NCBI GenBank assembly: GCA_028708815.1
Contig: JAQVYB010000007.1
Coordinates: 1-54,753, forward strand
Length of the DNA: 54,753 bases
Origin: Kiritimatiellia bacterium
Lineage (GTDB): Bacteria > Verrucomicrobiota > Kiritimatiellia > RZYC01
Reading direction: 5' to 3'
Below, piece after piece: positions 20,201 through 26,591 of this stretch (its first letter is position 1; each line of letters starts with the position of its first letter). Both the position numbers and the translations under genes were made by a program. The notes below the pieces were generated by a model that was not told where the DNA came from, ran no database searches, and saw nothing but the letters and a program-made list of their open reading frames with translations.

Positions 20201-20989
20201 AAAGGAATTCCCCGCCGCATACATCCCCCCGCCGCCATCCTCCTCCGCTTCATTCCCGCTTATCTCGCAATACGAGACAGAGCCCGTTGAAGCCGAACCC
20301 GATTCATGGTAATAAATACCGCCGCCGGCCCCATACGCCCAGTTACCACTCACAATACAGTTCGACACCACGCAGTTGTCCGACATCCAGACACCGCCAC
20401 CGCACGCATCCAGAAGCGGGGCCACCATCTCCCATGCGTTCGACATGGTCACCCCGTTGGTCACCGTAAAACCAATCAACTGCGCACCATTCGTCAGAAA
20501 CACCCCGCCGCACGCACCCCAGCCGGCATTGGGTTCTCCTGAAATAATGGTGACCTCGGGACCGTTCAGCGATTGAATCGTAATCGGACGGGTCGCTACC
20601 ACTCGCGCACCATAACCACCACCCGAAGGGGCCCCGCCCGGAATCGGACGCGGCGCACCTACATTGTAAATCCCGTTCGTCACCAAAACCGTATCGCCCG
20701 ACGCAGCCTTGAACTCCACCGGGTAATAGATGTATTTAAATGCCGTCGCCCAGTTCGTGCCCGCATTCAGATTGTTCCCATTAACCCCATCCACATACCA
20801 CGTAGCCGCCGATGCCCCGCAAGCCAAACCCATTAACAGGATTCCCATGACCAGCATCCTTTTTCCAATGACTGGAAAAACTTTCATTCTATTTTCCAAT
20901 GATTGGAAAATGGACCAGCCGTTTTTCCAATCATTGGAAAATAATGTTGAACCCCCAATATTCCTACCGACTCGCTGCTTTGCTTTCAT
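14279..20989 (-). CDS. Giant secreted modular protein 2: two beta-helix domains, YDG, MBG, BACON, six C-terminal repeats
   Basis: 2236 residues if started at 20989, where GGGGG precedes the ATG. ATGs at 20887 (MKVFPVIGKRML) and 20857 give a far more usual signal peptide (core VMGILLMGLACGASA). The earlier start would translate all three palindromes. Domains: right-handed beta-helix with choice-of-anchor Q features (about 63-460), TIG (465-540), second beta-helix (545-905), three YDG repeats with the pattern SYDG...GADxANYTLS (1000-1250), choice-of-anchor D (1335-1450), BACON-like (1460-1550), MBG-type domains, and six 45-residue DYDGDG repeats ending WGFEAAEPVN. It lies 230 bp upstream of giant gene 1 on the same strand and shares its C-terminal domain, so the two are paralogues and may be co-transcribed. 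Presumed surface or secreted role; substrate unknown. Confidence 0.85.
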   Translation of the reverse strand: MKAKQRVGRNIGGSTLFSNDWKNGWSIFQSLENRMKVFPVIGKRMLVMGILLMGLACGASAATWYVDGVNGNNLNAGTNWATAFKYIYYPVEFKAASGDTVLVTNGIYNVGAPRPIPGGAPSGGGYGARVVATRPITIQSLNGPEVTIISGEPNAGWGACGGVFLTNGAQLIGFTVTNGVTMSNAWEMVAPLLDACGGGVWMSDNCVVSNCIVSGNWAYGAGGGIYYHESGSASTGSVSYCEISGNEAEEDGGGGMYAAGNSFFWAEINHCLFRENMADSGAGLEINGEGFVHNSLAIGNTASSYGGGFYLRNNAVGANLTAVGNQAQYGGGVAMQNVAELNNSICWSNSASTAGNDLHASSASSLIRYSSASAASPSQWTGTVGCVTNEDPLFVDYAGGTYVLRTTSPCYNTGNNTYAPTNFVPDDLAGHPRIMNTTVDMGAYETATVTVNPSSGVYAGGNLVVLTNCTANFGAEDVTNVIVGGSSTTNIIVQGTNWLAMRMPAASGMGAQDITVQSASLGDTVFDGVYSYNQPLTVYVDANHGSDSYSGASWALALRTLQASVDLVATGGTVVVTNGTYDAGSSVTPGFSATNRVTISKALTLRSVNGPSVTKIVGAPGSNGSNDTDSIRGVYAKISSGSVLISGFTVTNGYTVFSGNSHYDVNGAGLWLGANCTVSNCVISGNTARNQAGGLYLYIGGTVEDCMIVGNTSVASYGGGAGLYDSGVMNNCLIRNNAALHSSSGLGGGVYMNSGGTLNNCLVVDNESQAGGGGVYCYKGGEVNNTTISGNSVSYWGGGVLMSEGGTLNNCIVWTNITGYGEQDIYMSGTGCVVRYTCASQESTNGWTGGEACLTNVNPLFIGPSIGNYRLQDLSPCVNQGNNAYAPTNTVSTDLAGNTRIYDSVVDMGAYELQKKLQTITFAAPASQVYGGILNPGATASSGLTVHYQSSEESVCTNAGSILYFVGTGVCDIVASQPGASSWAEAPDVTHSLTVTPVSLVVTGAVAQNKSYDGSMAATVLGAGLSGVVSGDAVSLDNASTGTFAQATIGNSIGVTTAMSISGADVANYTLSGQPSLSADITAKGLEVIGATAADKVYDSTVSATISGASLSGIIDGDTVTLDNASTGTFSQVEVGTNLTVESYMSLGGADGANYTLSGQPSLAADITSMGLVVTGAVAQNKIYNGTRGAIISGAGLSGVIGSDEVSLHNATTGTFASADAATGIVVATHMTLGGADAANYALSQPSLSADILKANQTVIFAPVGNTYWSNTVGLLASADSGLSVSLAVQSGPANLDGTNVTFDGVGPVIITASQAGNDNYNAAATKTNSFNVLGPMMGLFGTNSLAITNGASPDAALGTDFGAMTAGSGAVTNTFSITNSGTSLMTISGVTTSGASAGLFEVEGVPATVAAGAVETFTIAFEADSGGVKNATVRFANDGPGSPFVVNLTGAGTGGGIGMNTNALSFSGTYNSSNPVAQTLTLTNVGISVFTYTNAYTYSGGASGWLNVQPTTTVVAVDSAQVVTNYINLSGVGAGTHTCTVDVYAADATNSPQNYVVTLNVAKADQTITFVNPGDQWTTNHVGLAATSDSGLPVSFAVVSGDADIAGDTNLTFSGAGNVSVTASRNSNDNYNAAVPVTRMFTVSKAVASVTLTNLAQTYNGTARSVGYVTAPAGLAVNITYDTSAAAPTNAGSYQVVGLVDDTMYQGGKTSTLNVAQAGQTISFTEIPAQVTTASVGLQASATSGGTVSFSVSGPGSVVGTNLTFTGAGTVLVSANQAGDGNYAAAPTVTNSVSVSKAGQSALVFSPTGSQGYLTTNVLTTSGGSGAGVVSYGVSSGPGAITGGNGLVVNAGTGVVTVVATKAADAMYNGTAATAVVYCVRANQTITFPEIGVQMVDNVVGLSATANSGLAIQFDVASGPGSVSGTNLTLLATGTVYVTAGQAGDTNWNEACTTQTVRVVKNAVYLDFDGDAKADVAVYWPETGNWYVLQSSDASQRIQSWGWLSCVPAPGDYDGDGLCDVAVYDPVGGSWYIWQSATQASRVQVWGWAGAEAVAADYDGDGLCDVAVYDAATGLWYIWQSATQTGRTQAWGWSGATPVSGDYDGDGICDLAVYDAATGLWYIWQSATQTGRTQAWGWSGAEPIPGDYDGDGLTDVAVFWPEEAMWYAWLSGTQAGSTHLWGWSAVWPVPADYDGDGIFDRTVYSPELGLWYIWQSGSSTTRTQAWGFEAAEPVN
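20861..20941. repeat. Three palindromes with exact 31-bp spacing at the 5' end of giant gene 2
   Basis: TTTTCCAATGACTGGAAAA (20861-20879, one mismatch), TTTTCCAATGATTGGAAAA (20892-20910) and TTTTCCAATCATTGGAAAA (20923-20941). Centres are 20870, 20901 and 20932, so both intervals are 31 bp. In the giant gene 2 frame they are read in order as FSNDWK, FQSLEN and FPVIGK. Depending on the true start codon they are either in the leader RNA or in the signal-peptide n-region. The GGAAAA end of a copy lies just upstream of two candidate ATGs and could act as a ribosome-binding site. Confidence 0.9.
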
Positions 20990-21437
20990 GGGCCCCCGTA
21001 TCTTATAGGATTATCATATACTCATGTTTGCTCGTTCGCTCGTTGTGCTTCAGAGCCTTCTCAGCTTAAAAAGCGATGGGCCCATTGTCCATAGTTATAT
21101 GCACCTTCTGACGCGCGAAGAAAAACAGGCAGGAGACGCCTTCATTAGAGTCCGGCATAACAGCACGCAACACGGCTTTGTTCCAACCGAACAACGACAC
21201 ATAGATACGGTCGAGTCACGGCCTGCCACAACAAATCGCAGAGACTCCCACAGGGCGCGAACCGCCAGGCTATGTCCGTGGCATCATCCCGGCAACGCTT
21301 CATGTGGACGCTCGCCCTGCATTATTGCAGGACGGAGCGGTCAGCGGACGGGGTGTGGTTCCCCGGCTGTGGGTGCATCGGCGGCACAACTCAAAAAGAC
21401 CGAAGCCGCCAAGCGGCAGGTCATCCCCGCTGACCGG
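20990..21437. other. Gene-free spacer between symporter and giant gene 2
   Basis: About 450 bp. The plus ORF 21024-21446 (140 aa) has no domain, an atypical Arg/His/Ser composition and no clear ribosome-binding site, and it overlaps the symporter end. I treat it as spurious. On the minus strand, TATGATAAT near 21015 could be a -10 element for giant gene 2 and is preceded by a short AACGAGCG tandem, but no good -35 box is seen. A weak terminator-like stem lies at 21391-21418. Confidence 0.5.
21391..21418 (-). terminator. Possible terminator of the symporter operon
   Basis: On the minus strand GCCGC TTG GCGGC forms a stem followed by TTCGGTCTTTTT. It lies about 20 nt downstream of the symporter stop. 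The stem is short, so this is tentative. Confidence 0.35.
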
Positions 21438-23333
21438 TCATTCTGATTTGATCCCGCCATAACAGTATTTCACATGCGAGGCGGTCAGCGGCTTGGTACA
21501 CAACGAAACAATCACCGCCACCAGCAGAGAAATGGGCAGCGAAACAATCAACGGGTCTACCACCGCCCACGTCGGACTCGCCCACGACGGAATCAGCGTA
21601 GCCTTCCCCGTCAGCGCCATGCAAAAGCCCAGCCCGCCCGCCGTTTTGGCGTTGATGAAAACCGACCAGAACGTACTGCCCAGAAAACCGACCAGAATCG
21701 AACTGATCGCCCCGACCCGCGTCATGCGTTTCCAGAAAAGCCCTCCCAGCAGCATGGGTAAAAAGGAAGAAGCGCACAAACCGAAGAAAAGCGCCGTGGC
21801 CAGAGCAATAATATTGCCCCGCACCAACTTGCCCATGGTGATCGCCGCAATAAGACCCACCAGAATCCCCAGCCGGGTGATCAACACCGAATGGCGCGAA
21901 TGCCGATGCGTGATCTGCTCGAAAATATCCCGGCCCACCGCCGTACCCATGGTGTGAAACTGGCTGGAAAGCGTACTCATCGCCGCAGAAAGAAGCGACA
22001 TCAGAAAGATGATGCCAAACCACTTGGGCATCGCGCTGCCAACAAAAATCGGAACAATGGTATCCGTATTTCCCTTCATCGTCGTGCCCACCGTGATGGA
22101 TCGGGCAATGGAAATCAAATGAGGCTCGATCTGGTCCAACCCGCCGTTTTCACCCCGCCGAATGACCATCCCCGGCGTTTTCAACACATACCGCAACGCA
22201 TTTTCCTCCGTCTCACCCGGAAGACGGTAACTGACAAACGCCTTCGCACGGGCCTTTGTCTCTGCCGACGCTTCCAACGCCACCGGAGTTAACCGTCCGG
22301 CGCCATCCGCCCCCGGATCCAGCAGCGCCTGCTCATTCACAAGCTGACAGGGGATCACCTCATTCCGGTGAAAATACGCATTCGAGAGCGACCCCACCAC
22401 AAACGCCACGCCCGTCATCGCCAGAATGAAAACCCCGCCGACCACCACCGCCCGATTCAAGGATTTGCGCGACTTCACCGTCATAAAACGCACCACCAAT
22501 TGCGGCTGCGCCAACACACCAATGCCCACCCCCAGTACAATCGTGGAAACCATGATCCACCACAGATTATATTGCGCGGCAGCCGCAGGCGCATCCCCCG
22601 GCGAGGCCCAGCCGAACTTCGGCATCGAGGTCCAGCCCTGATGCCCGATCGCCGTCAGCCCCTTCGGAACCAGATCGCTCATATCCGTCAGCGCCTGATG
22701 AGCCGCTGTAAAGCCCCCAAGCGTATAATACGTACAGGCCACCAGAATCAGCATCCCAACCAGCATGATCGCACCCTGAAGCGCATCCGTGAACATCACC
22801 CCCTTGAGTCCTCCGGCAATCACATACGCCGCCACAATCAATGCAAAAATATACAGCCCCGCATCATACGGAATGTGAAAAATCGACACGATGAATTCCG
22901 CCCCGCCCACAATCACCGCCATCGCATAGAGCGGCATGAAAAGAAAAATGACCAACGCACAGAAAATCTGAATGAATTTGCTGTCGAACCGCTTGGCCAT
23001 CAGCTCGGGAAACGTGTGCGCATCCAGATGATGCCCCATCCGCCGAATCGGCTCACCCAGAAAAACAAACGCAATGAACACCCCTACAAAAATGTTGAAA
23101 AACGTGAGCCAGAGCAGGCCCAAACCAAAATTGGCCGCCACCCCTCCGAAACCCACGATGGCCGAGGTGCTGATAAACGTCGCACCGTACGAAAGCGCCA
23201 TCACCACGGGATGCACACTCCGCCCGGCCACCAGATAGTCCGACGCCGTTTTCGTCCGACGATACCCCTGATACCCCAGATAACCCACCAGCATCAGATA
23301 AATAATCACGACAATAATCGTAAGCAAATCCAT
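21438..23333 (-). CDS. Sodium:solute symporter (SSS family)
   Basis: 631 residues with about 13 hydrophobic segments, from LLTIIVVIIYLMLVGY at the N-terminus to LPISLLVAVIVSLC at the end. Family features include the first-helix context YLVAGRSV...SYGATFISTSAIVGFGG and the conserved GGLKGVMFTDALQG segment. The protein would use the sodium gradient to import a small organic solute, but the sequence does not reveal which one. An extra hydrophilic region of about 100 residues (roughly 320-420) is longer than in many members. The start is supported by AAGGAG upstream of the ATG. It lies 34 bp after the small accessory gene and is clearly in its operon. Confidence 0.9.
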   Translation of the reverse strand: MDLLTIIVVIIYLMLVGYLGYQGYRRTKTASDYLVAGRSVHPVVMALSYGATFISTSAIVGFGGVAANFGLGLLWLTFFNIFVGVFIAFVFLGEPIRRMGHHLDAHTFPELMAKRFDSKFIQIFCALVIFLFMPLYAMAVIVGGAEFIVSIFHIPYDAGLYIFALIVAAYVIAGGLKGVMFTDALQGAIMLVGMLILVACTYYTLGGFTAAHQALTDMSDLVPKGLTAIGHQGWTSMPKFGWASPGDAPAAAAQYNLWWIMVSTIVLGVGIGVLAQPQLVVRFMTVKSRKSLNRAVVVGGVFILAMTGVAFVVGSLSNAYFHRNEVIPCQLVNEQALLDPGADGAGRLTPVALEASAETKARAKAFVSYRLPGETEENALRYVLKTPGMVIRRGENGGLDQIEPHLISIARSITVGTTMKGNTDTIVPIFVGSAMPKWFGIIFLMSLLSAAMSTLSSQFHTMGTAVGRDIFEQITHRHSRHSVLITRLGILVGLIAAITMGKLVRGNIIALATALFFGLCASSFLPMLLGGLFWKRMTRVGAISSILVGFLGSTFWSVFINAKTAGGLGFCMALTGKATLIPSWASPTWAVVDPLIVSLPISLLVAVIVSLCTKPLTASHVKYCYGGIKSE

Positions 23334-23367
23334 AAATTCGTCTCCTTCGGAAAGGTGTCAAAAAACC

Positions 23368-23541
23368 TTACAGCGCGTCTTCAATTTCCTCTTTTTCCTC
23401 TTTCGCCCAGTCCACATCCTCTTTCTTCACGAGAACGTCGCCCCGGTTCCAATTGATAAACCCATACACCACGCACAATACACTCGCCGCGATGCACAGC
23501 GCATAACACGCCACAATCCCCGGATCCTCGATGCCCCACAT
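23368..23541 (-). CDS. Symporter small accessory protein, 57 aa
   Basis: This gene is below the ORF-track cutoff. The minus strand reads ATG (23541) to TAA (23368) and encodes a protein beginning MWGIEDPGIVACYALCIAA. It has one membrane helix (about residues 8-28) with the junction YGFINWNRGD, and then a strongly charged cytoplasmic tail, VDWAKEEKEEIEDAL. Short single-span proteins of this form occur immediately upstream of SSS symporters in many bacteria and are taken to be an accessory subunit. The spacing (34 bp to the symporter ATG) and shared strand support that here. The overlapping frame reported at 23381-23569 is a shadow. Confidence 0.85.
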   Translation of the reverse strand: MWGIEDPGIVACYALCIAASVLCVVYGFINWNRGDVLVKKEDVDWAKEEKEEIEDAL

Positions 23542-23581
23542 AGCGCTCCTCCTCGTTTAATCGGCTCAAACCCGCCGAACA

Positions 23582-23619
23582 CTGTTTCTATTAATCGAAA
23601 CAGTAAGGGAAAGCGTTTC
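23582..23619 (-). promoter_or_regulatory. Operator-like inverted repeats upstream of the symporter operon
   Basis: CTGTTTC (23582-23588) and GAAACAG (23597-23603) form a 7-bp inverted repeat with an 8-bp spacer. Six bases further on, GAAAGCGTTTC (23609-23619) has a central CG and GAAA/TTTC arms, the general form of LacI-family operators. They lie 40-80 bp upstream of the accessory gene start. Regulation by a sugar-responsive repressor is an inference; no regulator gene is nearby. Confidence 0.45.
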
Positions 23620-24209
23620 TATCCGTCAAGACACTTTTCCGCACCGAGCACCCCTCCCATCAAAAACAAAACACGCACCGAATGCAGACGGAGCGGCAGA
23701 TCTATACAAAAGATACCAAACAGAAAGCATGTCCTTTCCCTTCGGCGGAGACTCGGCGTGAGCTTTTTGTTATCCACCGACGTGTCGCGCCGTAGTTTTA
23801 ACGAAGGCGGGTTACGCAGATTTTCTTGCCCGGGAGCGCCGAGCGCCTGATCGGCACGATGGATCGCAAGCACGCGCCTTAGGCGGCAGAGGCCTGCCGC
23901 CCTCCAGGAATAGCCGGTTAAGTGCGCCTTGTTTGTCTCAATCGGTGGGATTTTGTCGGAGAACTTCTTCGTTGCTATATTCATTCGTTGGGACAATTCC
24001 TTTATATGCAGGTGCCCGCGAGCCGCGGGCCCTCCCACTTGCTCTCTGCCTGGCATGAAGACCAAGCCGCTCCCTAATGAGTGAAAATTAGTGTGGATTA
24101 GTGGTTTTCCCCTTTGAGGCCGATTTTTTCCCTTTTGAGGCCGATTCTGGCTGTTTTCCGGCGTTTTTCCCCTCACCCGACCCAATCTCGATCCTTTTTT
24201 TATTTTTTT
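23620..24209. other. Long intergenic region, no convincing gene
   Basis: About 590 bp between the divergent symporter and sigma-factor operons. The 188-aa minus ORF (23619-24185) has a patchwork, low-quality translation and no ribosome-binding site, and it overlaps the operator region, so I reject it. Two near-direct repeats of TTTGAGGCCGATT occur around 24113-24147. The phrase GTGAAAATTAGTGTGGATTA and the text around it look like dispersed intergenic repeat sequence, though this window holds only one copy. A T-rich tract precedes the ECF promoter. Confidence 0.45.
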
Positions 24210-24238
24210 TGTAACATTTTACGTTCAATCAACGTCTA
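24210..24238 (+). promoter_or_regulatory. ECF-type promoter of the sigma-factor operon
   Basis: TGTAAC (24210-24215) and CGTCTA (24233-24238) are separated by 17 bp. AAC-containing -35 and CGTC-containing -10 elements with this spacing are typical of ECF sigma promoters. The site lies 92 bp upstream of the sigma gene, so autoregulation is likely. Confidence 0.7.
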
Positions 24239-24330
24239 ACTATACGGAAACCGGCTGTGACACTCCCCGGACACGCCATGGAATGAACCGGGAAACGAAA
24301 AAAACGGCCTGGAGTGATGGAAAAAAATGA

Positions 24331-24921
24331 ATGGACGATGATCGCCAGGCGATTCGCCGTGTTTTGGATGGTGACGTGGATGCCTTTGAACTGCTCATTC
24401 GGCGGCATGGTGGGCGTGTATTCAGCTATCTCGCCCACCGTCTCCCACCCGATGAAGTGGATTTCGTGGCTCAGGAGGCCTTTATCAAAGCCTTTCGCGC
24501 CTTGGAAAGCTTTCGCGAACAACAGCCTTTTGATCACTGGCTCCTCAGAATCGCCTGCCGATGCTCCTGCGATTATTGGCGGGAAAGGAAAACGGAAATG
24601 GAAAACATACTGATTGAAACCGATGAGAATAACTACTTCTCCTTCGACCAGGCCCTCGTTGACCCCTCCCGCGACTCCTACCGCCAAATCACTGATATGC
24701 GGGAACTGAAAGAACAGATTCACGGCGCACTCAATGAACTCGACGAGGACGAGCGCTCCCTCGTGGAGGACATCTATTTCGACAACCTCAGCCACCGCGA
24801 AGCCGCCGAACGCCGCGGCTGTTCCGCCGCAGGCGTTCGTACCCGCATTCACCGCATTCGCCGAGACCTTCAACGCCTCATGAATTTCAAAAAAACACCC
24901 TCTGAAAAAAATCAACCGTGA
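24331..24921 (+). CDS. ECF-family RNA polymerase sigma factor
   Basis: 196 residues, the normal length. The sigma-70 region 2 lies at about 8-75, with DVDAFELLIRRHGGRVFSYL and the core-binding segment VDFVAQEAFIKAFRALESF. Region 4 is at about 125-182, with a helix-turn-helix around LSHREAAERRGCSAAGVRTRIHR. The linker between the two is longer than usual and acidic. It directs RNA polymerase to promoters such as the TGTAAC-N17-CGTCTA site just upstream. The gene starts the operon and is followed after 15 bp by a single-span membrane protein, the usual position of an anti-sigma factor. Confidence 0.93.
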   Translation: MDDDRQAIRRVLDGDVDAFELLIRRHGGRVFSYLAHRLPPDEVDFVAQEAFIKAFRALESFREQQPFDHWLLRIACRCSCDYWRERKTEMENILIETDENNYFSFDQALVDPSRDSYRQITDMRELKEQIHGALNELDEDERSLVEDIYFDNLSHREAAERRGCSAAGVRTRIHRIRRDLQRLMNFKKTPSEKNQP

Positions 24922-24936
24922 AGGAGCCATAAACAC

Positions 24937-25221
24937 ATGAAACCAATCAGCCTATGGAAAGGGCCCGGCGAAGCCGGTAGTGTGCCGACGGAAGAATGGA
25001 TCCACGCCGTCATGAACCGCGTGCGCGCTGAAGCAGAAACCCTCCCCCGCTATTCCGTCCCCCGGGCAAACCCTTTCGGCACGCCGGCCGGCATCGCCGC
25101 CGCTGCCGCCCTGATCTTTTCGCTTCTTGGCTGGTTCGCCCTGCCCTCCGATGACGAACTGACCTGGAAAACGCAAACCGACGGATTCGTCACAGAATAC
25201 CTCCTGCTAACCCGAAAGTAA
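24937..25221 (+). CDS. Small single-span membrane protein, probable anti-sigma factor
   Basis: 94 residues: a cytoplasmic segment of about 50, one membrane helix (GIAAAAALIFSLLGWFALP, about 51-70) and a short outer tail. I see no zinc-binding anti-sigma motif. Size and topology match CnrY-type anti-sigma factors, which are about 95 residues and bind the sigma factor through a short N-terminal stretch. Its place between an ECF sigma gene and a Spy/CnrX-like sensor gene supports this role. The assignment rests on context; there is no recognisable sequence family. Confidence 0.6.
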   Translation: MKPISLWKGPGEAGSVPTEEWIHAVMNRVRAEAETLPRYSVPRANPFGTPAGIAAAAALIFSLLGWFALPSDDELTWKTQTDGFVTEYLLLTRK

Positions 25222-25227
25222 TCCGTT

Positions 25228-25785
25228 ATGAAACACGTCAAAACCATCCTCCCGCTGCTGGTCGTCTTCATTTCCGGCCTGATCATCGGCCTCTTCGCCG
25301 GACAACACATGATGCACCTGCGCATACGCCGCATCATGAAGAACGGCCCGCAGCACTTCGAGGAAACCTTCATACGACGCCTCTCACACGAACTTGACCT
25401 GCGCCCCGATCAAGTCTCCGCCATGGAACCCATCCTGAAAAAAACTCTTTCCACAATGGAAACCATCCGGGAAAAATCCATTGCCGAATTTGAGAACAAC
25501 CTCAACACCACGCTCCACAGCCTCCATCCCCTGCTCGACCCCGAACAACAAACCAAACTCAATACAATGGACGCACGGGATTTTCGGCCCGATTCCCCTC
25601 CCATGCCGCCCCCCCCGAAAAGACCTCCTCCGCCTCCACCTCCGGAAAAAGACACCACACAGGATCAACCCGATGCAGGCGCAGCAAACGGAACAAACAA
25701 CCCAGCCCATGAATTACTCCGAATCCGCCTGCACCGGCGAACCGAACGAAACCGCCCTGCGCCGCCGTTTCTCCGGCGTGTTTAA
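25228..25785 (+). CDS. Spy/CnrX-like periplasmic sensor, C-terminus altered by an insertion
   Basis: An uncleaved anchor or signal segment (residues 7-25) is followed by a helical domain typical of the Spy/CpxP/CnrX metal-resistance family: RLSHELDLRPDQVSAMEPIL (51-70), then a second helix and the LDPEQQTKL segment (103-111). His and Met are enriched near the membrane (GQHMMHLRIRR). A polyproline stretch (126-139) follows. From about residue 160 the frame overlaps the IS3 OrfA start in another frame, so the last 25 residues, Arg-rich and without family match, are probably not original. It probably senses envelope stress or metal and controls the anti-sigma factor upstream, 6 bp away. The ligand is unknown. 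Confidence 0.7.
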   Translation: MKHVKTILPLLVVFISGLIIGLFAGQHMMHLRIRRIMKNGPQHFEETFIRRLSHELDLRPDQVSAMEPILKKTLSTMETIREKSIAEFENNLNTTLHSLHPLLDPEQQTKLNTMDARDFRPDSPPMPPPPKRPPPPPPPEKDTTQDQPDAGAANGTNNPAHELLRIRLHRRTERNRPAPPFLRRV

Positions 25786-25996
25786 GGCGTCGGTCGTCCT
25801 CGAAGCCCTCGAAGGCGGGTGCTCCGTGCAGGAACTGGCCGAACGCCACCGCCTGCATCCAAACCAGATTCGTAACTGGAAGAGCCAGTTCCGCAAACGC
25901 CTCCCCGAACTTTTTCAAGACCGCCGCCTAAGCGGCATCCAACACCCAACCCTTTCCGCAGCGGAAAATGATCGCATCCTCCCGGATGGAGGCTGA
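25709..25996 (+). pseudogene. IS3-family OrfA transposase fragment
   Basis: From the ATG at 25709 the frame encodes about 95 residues with the helix-turn-helix core of IS3/IS911 OrfA proteins: RRRFSGVFKASVVLEALEGG, then LAERHRLHPNQIRNWKSQF. It ends early at 25994-25996, and no OrfB integrase with a DDE triad follows. The downstream 80 bp leads to a terminator. The listed start at 25481 is a shadow of the sensor gene. The element appears to have inserted into or beside the 3' end of the sensor gene and then decayed. No terminal inverted repeats could be assigned by eye. Confidence 0.8.
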
Positions 25997-26073
25997 AACA
26001 ATCAGAATAGGCTCGTACAGCATCTATACACCTTCGTCCGGGAGGATCGAGTGAACCAACGAGTACAAAACAA

Positions 26074-26113
26074 AAAATGCCGGATACGAGGCATCCCTGT
26101 ATCCGGCATTTTA
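26074..26113 (-). terminator. Bidirectional rho-independent terminator
   Basis: ATGCCGGATAC and GTATCCGGCAT form an 11-bp perfect stem with an 11-nt loop. The minus-strand side is followed by TTTTTTG and the plus-strand side by TTTTA. It sits between the convergent IS3 remnant and the EF-hand gene, and serves mainly the latter. Confidence 0.85.
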
Positions 26114-26135
26114 ATCTGCGCGGAAGCTCCGCCGC

Positions 26136-26582
26136 TCAACCGTAAGTATCCACCAATAACCCGGTGTCCTGCTGCGAGGTGGATGAGCGCATCCCCGACG
26201 CCTTCTCCATGAATTCGGCAATCAGCTTTTTGATGCTGGTTTCCGCATCTTCCTCATCACTCGCTTCCGCAATTGCATCCAACAATTCCTGAATATCGCT
26301 TTCTGTCTCGTTTTCAAACAACCGCCCACCCATTCCGGGCTTGGGTGGTGGCGGCCCCTTGGGTCCCAGCGCGTCCATCTCCGACTGATCCATCAGACCA
26401 TCTTCATTCGAATCGCCGTCAGTCAGGATCTGTTCCGTTGAGATGCCAACCACGTCGGCCATCTGCTGCAACTCGCCTGCATCCAGCACGCCATCACCAT
26501 TGCTGTCCATTTTGGTGAACATCGCCTGCCGCATGGCAATGATTTCCGCCGGATCCATTTCCTGCATTCCTGTGATTTCCAT
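26136..26582 (-). CDS. EF-hand calcium-binding protein
   Basis: 148 residues with two canonical EF-hand loops, DSNGDGVLDAGE (26-37) and DSNEDGLMDQSE (57-68), each with acidic ligands at positions 1, 3, 5, 9 and 12 or acceptable substitutes. A Pro/Gly linker follows (KGPPPPKPGMGG), then an acidic helical C-terminal half. No signal peptide is visible, so it is probably cytoplasmic. It lies 9 bp after the unknown gene upstream and forms an operon with it. It could buffer or sense calcium and partner with that protein; nothing more specific can be said. Confidence 0.8.
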   Translation of the reverse strand: MEITGMQEMDPAEIIAMRQAMFTKMDSNGDGVLDAGELQQMADVVGISTEQILTDGDSNEDGLMDQSEMDALGPKGPPPPKPGMGGRLFENETESDIQELLDAIAEASDEEDAETSIKKLIAEFMEKASGMRSSTSQQDTGLLVDTYG

Positions 26583-26591
26583 AACGCGCTC

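Noticed and set aside
21024-21446. 140-aa plus-strand ORF upstream of the symporter stop
   Set aside because: No domain or ribosome-binding site, and it overlaps the end of a well-supported gene on the other strand.
23619-24185. 188-aa minus-strand ORF in the intergenic region
   Set aside because: Composition is erratic, no family features appear, there is no ribosome-binding site, and its end runs into the symporter operator area.
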